Under the pieces are notes generated by a model that saw only the letters and a list, made by a program, of their open reading frames with translations, was not told the DNA's origin and did not search any database. Below, in pieces: positions 32,481 through 35,498 of a stretch of 35,498 bases of DNA; position 1 is the first letter of the stretch; every line of letters starts with the position of its first letter. Origin of the DNA: Gammaproteobacteria bacterium (lineage in GTDB: Bacteria; Pseudomonadota; Gammaproteobacteria; UBA6429); contig QIKU01000082.1 of the NCBI GenBank assembly GCA_003232015.1, positions 1-35,498 on the forward strand. Reading direction: 5' to 3'. Made by a program: the position numbers and the translations under genes.

Positions 32481-33187
32481 ATGTCAATAGCAATACGTGA
32501 TATAAATATTGTACCGGAAGGTGATGGCGTTGATGTAAAACGTTTATTTCCTTTGCGTGGCTTTATGAATTTTGACCCTTTTGTTTTATGGGATCATTTT
32601 AGCCTTGTTTCTGGCAGAGGATTTCCTGACCATCCGCATCGTGGTTTCGAAGCCATAACCTATATGTTTGATGGTGGCATGAACCATAAAGACAACCTCG
32701 GCAATGAATCCTTTGTTACTGCCGGTGGTGCGCAACGGTTTACAGCAGGAAGCGGTTTAGTGCACTCTGAAATGCCCGCAGAAAAGGGTATCAGTGCCGG
32801 CATTCAACTATGGATTAATCTACCTAAGCGACTTAAACAGGTGGAGCGGGTGAGTTTCCTGTCGAAAAACTGGACGGTGGCACTGTAAAAACCATTGTGG
32901 GTAAAAACTCCCCGCTGCTATTAAAAACCAATGTAATTTATCAACATATCATGTTAGATAAAGATGGGACATATAAATTAGAATTGCAGGCCGGTATGCG
33001 AGGTGTTGTTTATATTATGCAAGGCGATGTTGATATTAATTCAACGAGTACGCACATCGACCAGGCTGCCTTTGTTGAGGGAGAAACCGTACTTGAATTT
33101 AAGGCAAATAAAAGTAGTAAATTTATGCTGTGTATGGGCATGCCACATGGTGAACCCATACACCAGCATGGGCCTTTTGTTGACTAG
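32481..33187 (+). pseudogene. Pirin-family gene, frameshifted
   Basis: GGAGG precedes the ATG at 32481. The first frame encodes the pirin N-terminal cupin (DHFSLVSGRGFPDHPHRGFE, then AGSGLVHSEMPAE and GIQLWINLPKRLKQVE) with the metal-binding histidines. After KQVE it runs into unrelated residues and stops at 32888. The C-terminal part continues in another frame, from about 32849 (EFPVEKLDGGTVKTIVGKN ...) to 33187. Compared with intact pirins, a stretch of roughly 10-15 residues between KQVE and the acidic/VEKLDGG block seems lost. The frame change corresponds to a deletion of 3n+1 nt (or an insertion of 3n+2). Decay or a sequencing error are both possible. Confidence 0.85.
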
Positions 33188-33288
33188 GAGGGTGCTTTAT
33201 TCTGTAATGTAAAAAAGTAGTGATGAATATGTATATTTAGTGCAGTACTCTTAGTATAGTTATATAAGGTATAAACAGAGGGTATATA

Positions 33289-34437
33289 ATGTACAAACAG
33301 CATCGCATACTTATCATTATTTCGATTTCTGTTATTCTTTTTGTTTTATTTCTGAGTTGGTTAAAACAAGCGAAACCTGTGGATGTGATTATTGCAAGCG
33401 TTGAGCAAGGTGATGTTCAGCGTACGGTGACGAACACGCGTGCCGGCACACTTAAAGCCTGCCGCCGAGCGGGTTTATCACCGGCCATTGGGGGGCAAAT
33501 TGCACGTTTACCGGTTCGTGAAGGTGATAAGGTAACCAAAGGGCAGGTATTACTTGAAATATGGAATGACGACCTTGTTGCTCAGATTGCACTAGCAAAA
33601 AGTGAAATTTTATCCAGCCAGTCACGCGTTAAAGAGGCTTGCGTGATTGCCAGAGTGGCTAAACGCGAAGCAGGGCGACTGACAAAGTTACAAAAAAAAG
33701 GCTTAGCCGCAGATGAGCGTGTTGAACAGGTTGTTGGAGAAGCGCAGGCAAAACAAGCGGCCTGTCAGGCTGCAAAGTCATTAACCGAAGTTAGCCGGTC
33801 TAGATTAGTTGTTGCAGAAGCGGCACTTGAACGCACTCAGTTGAAAGCCCCCTTTGATGGTACTGTTGCCGAGATTACCGGTGAACTGGGTGAGTTTGTT
33901 ACACCATCACCTGTTGGTGTACTCACGCTCCCCGCTGTTGATATTATCGATAACTCCTGTCTTTATGTTTTAGCCCCTATTGATGAGGTTGATGCCCCTG
34001 AAATAAAAACAGGAATGCCAGCGCGAATTTCACTGGATGCTTATGCTCAAAAGTTTTTTAAGGGCAAGGTAAGGCGTATTGCACCTTATGTACTGGACAG
34101 GGAAAAACAGGCACGAACAGTTGACATCGAAGTTAACTTTATTCTTGAAGAAAGTGCATTGAATATGTTGCCAGGTTACAGTGCCGATGTTGAAATTATT
34201 CTGAATTCCCATTCTAATGTTATACGTATACCCACAGAATCTTTACTCGAAGGTCAAAAGGTCTTTGTTTATGATACAGATGATCAAACTATTTACGAGA
34301 AAGAAGTGCGCACCGGCCTGAGTAACTGGAAGTATACTGAAATACTTAGTGGCTTGAAAAAAGGTGAACAAGTAGTGACTTCCATTGATCGCGATGGTGT
34401 AATTGATGGCGCGCTGGTTCGTGTTAAGTCTGAATAA
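33289..34437 (+). CDS. HlyD/MacA-like periplasmic adaptor of an ABC exporter
   Basis: This is a 382-residue membrane-fusion protein. One N-terminal TM lies at about 7-25. The lipoyl halves are SPAIGGQIARLPVREGDKV and LKAPFDGTVAEITGELGEFV, separated by a long alpha-hairpin (about 95-185). A beta-barrel and a membrane-proximal domain follow (IRIPTESLLEGQKVFVYD, LSGLKKGEQVV). It connects the inner-membrane MacB-type transporter encoded downstream to an outer-membrane channel, and GAGGG lies before the ATG. The ATPase gene begins 14 nt after it. The substrate is not evident. Confidence 0.92.
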   Translation: MYKQHRILIIISISVILFVLFLSWLKQAKPVDVIIASVEQGDVQRTVTNTRAGTLKACRRAGLSPAIGGQIARLPVREGDKVTKGQVLLEIWNDDLVAQIALAKSEILSSQSRVKEACVIARVAKREAGRLTKLQKKGLAADERVEQVVGEAQAKQAACQAAKSLTEVSRSRLVVAEAALERTQLKAPFDGTVAEITGELGEFVTPSPVGVLTLPAVDIIDNSCLYVLAPIDEVDAPEIKTGMPARISLDAYAQKFFKGKVRRIAPYVLDREKQARTVDIEVNFILEESALNMLPGYSADVEIILNSHSNVIRIPTESLLEGQKVFVYDTDDQTIYEKEVRTGLSNWKYTEILSGLKKGEQVVTSIDRDGVIDGALVRVKSE

Positions 34438-34451
34438 ATTCAGTATTTATT

Positions 34452-35138
34452 ATGATTAAACTTGATAAAATACATCGAAACTTTCAGGTCGGCGATCAAA
34501 CAGTCCATGCACTGGATAACATTACTTTAGATATTAATGATGGTGAATATGTTTCGGTAATGGGGCCGTCTGGTTCTGGTAAATCAACGCTACTTAATTT
34601 GTTAGGGTTGTTAGATCAACCCAGTAGCGGAAAATATTTTTTGAATGGGGACGATGTTACTGAGCTGGACGAAAATATGCAAGCCAACACCCGCAATAAG
34701 AACATAGGCTTTGTCTTTCAGGTGTTTCATTTAATTCCACGCTTAACCGCCGCCGAAAATATTGAGCTCCCTCTGGTACTTGCTGGTATTGATGAGGAAA
34801 TTAGAAAGCAACGTGTTAAGCATGCACTGGAAAGTATGGATCTAATGGATCGTGCGCAGCATAAGCCACCCCAGTTATCTGGTGGACAACGCCAGCGTGT
34901 AGCCATTGCGCGAGCTACTATCATGGAACCTTCGGTACTTCTTGCCGATGAACCCACTGGAAATCTTGACCAAAAAGCTGGCCTAAATGTAATCGAAGCA
35001 CTAGAACAACTTAATCAGCGTGGCATTACTTTAATTGTCGTGACACATGATGAAGCGCTTGGTGCACGTTCAACACGTTCTATTCGCATGCTCGATGGAA
35101 AAATTGAATCTGATAATACTGGTAGAAAGGCAGGGTAG
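34452..35138 (+). CDS. ABC transporter ATP-binding protein (MacB/LolD-type)
   Basis: This is a 228-residue ATPase. Walker A is GPSGSGKST (38-46), Q-loop [16 protein letters not shown], signature [14 protein letters not shown] at about 141, Walker [13 protein letters not shown] and H-loop VVTHDE. Its length and Q-loop context are those of the LolD/MacB/FtsE group that drives mechanotransmission rather than substrate transport through the membrane. It is followed 5 nt later by its permease gene, so ATPase and permease are separate chains here, unlike E. coli MacB. Confidence 0.95.
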   Translation: MIKLDKIHRNFQVGDQTVHALDNITLDINDGEYVSVMGPSGSGKSTLLNLLGLLDQPSSGKYFLNGDDVTELDENMQANTRNKNIGFVFQVFHLIPRLTAAENIELPLVLAGIDEEIRKQRVKHALESMDLMDRAQHKPPQLSGGQRQRVAIARATIMEPSVLLADEPTGNLDQKAGLNVIEALEQLNQRGITLIVVTHDEALGARSTRSIRMLDGKIESDNTGRKAG

Positions 35139-35143
35139 ACCTC

Positions 35144-35498
35144 ATGTTATTGTTACGTGATGCTATTCACTTTTCCTGGCATGCTCTAACCTCCAATACC
35201 TTTCGCACCTCCCTTATGCTACTTGCTATGAGCATTGGTGTTGGTTCGGTCGTTATATTAACAGCGCTGGGTGAAGGAGCAAGAAATTATATCACCAATG
35301 AATTTTCGGCACTTGGTACAAATCTTATTATTGTTATTCCCGGTCGAAGTGAAACCAGTGGTGGTGACCCAGCAACTATGCTCGGTGTCACTGAACGTGA
35401 TTTAACCTTAGACGATGCACTAGCATTAACGCGACACCCACAGGTACGACGTATCGCACCGCTTAATATCGGTGGGGCTGAAATTTCCTGGCAGGGGC
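35144..35498 (+). CDS. MacB-like ABC transporter permease (partial, cut by window end)
   Basis: The ATG at 35144 opens a frame that runs off the right edge (118 codons visible). The protein begins MLLLRDAIHFSWHALTSNTF, then has the first TM (SLMLLAMSIGVGSVVILTALG) and the start of the periplasmic MacB core domain (GTNLIIVIPGRSE). This is the typical N-terminus of FtsX/MacB permeases. It follows the ATPase gene by 5 nt and completes the tripartite exporter with the adaptor at 33289. Confidence 0.9.
   Translation, partial: MLLLRDAIHFSWHALTSNTFRTSLMLLAMSIGVGSVVILTALGEGARNYITNEFSALGTNLIIVIPGRSETSGGDPATMLGVTERDLTLDDALALTRHPQVRRIAPLNIGGAEISWQG

Overview
This window looks like chromosome of an AT-rich (low-40s % GC by eye) gammaproteobacterium. 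The DbpA and RluA homologues are of the gammaproteobacterial type, and the gene content (arsenosugar enzymes, a sulfide:quinone oxidoreductase-like flavoprotein, TauE/SafE, BatABD, a MerR-controlled metal/thiol module) suggests an environmental, possibly sulfur-oxidising or marine, bacterium. I saw no rRNA, tRNA, CRISPR array, transposase or phage gene. The lineage is inferred from gene families only.

Layout. 1-6.1 kb: the start of a leftward gene behind an exact FNR-type box, a small ferredoxin-fold-like protein, dbpA, a chemoreceptor, rluA and two small unknown genes; a composite palindromic repeat occurs in inverted orientation on both sides of dbpA and the chemoreceptor. 6.2-9.7 kb: a compact four-gene arsenosugar cluster (arsS, arsM and two glycosyltransferases). 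9.9-11.6 kb: an ExeA-type ATPase fused to an FHA domain, then a DUF1178 protein. 18.4-11.6 kb (leftward): a MoxR-DUF58-DUF4381-BatA-BatB/C-BatD operon with overlapping genes, in which the BatA VWA domain has a degraded metal site. 18.8-23.8 kb: TauE/SafE, DUF1499, SQR-like flavoprotein, a small SAM methyltransferase and a MerA/Lpd-family flavoprotein.

23.9-28.7 kb is the most interesting part. A textbook MerR-family promoter (16-bp perfect palindrome inside a 19-bp spacer) precedes an outer-membrane barrel, a periplasmic CPFC HMA protein, a MerT-like membrane protein, a CxxC mini-thioredoxin, a duplicated CcdA-like membrane protein, a metallo-beta-lactamase-fold protein whose metal ligands are largely missing, and the MerR regulator itself, which has a CueR-type two-cysteine loop. 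It resembles a mer operon rebuilt around thiol relay and lacks merA proper. A second MerR-like promoter precedes an unknown periplasmic protein and a TlpA thioredoxin.

30.1-33.2 kb: a LysR regulator divergent from doxX, a glutathionyl-hydroquinone reductase gene and a pirin gene, resembling the YhaJ/YqjF/YqjG/pirin quinone-response set of E. coli; the pirin gene is frameshifted. 33.3-35.5 kb: a MacAB-like exporter (adaptor, ATPase and the start of the permease, cut by the window edge).
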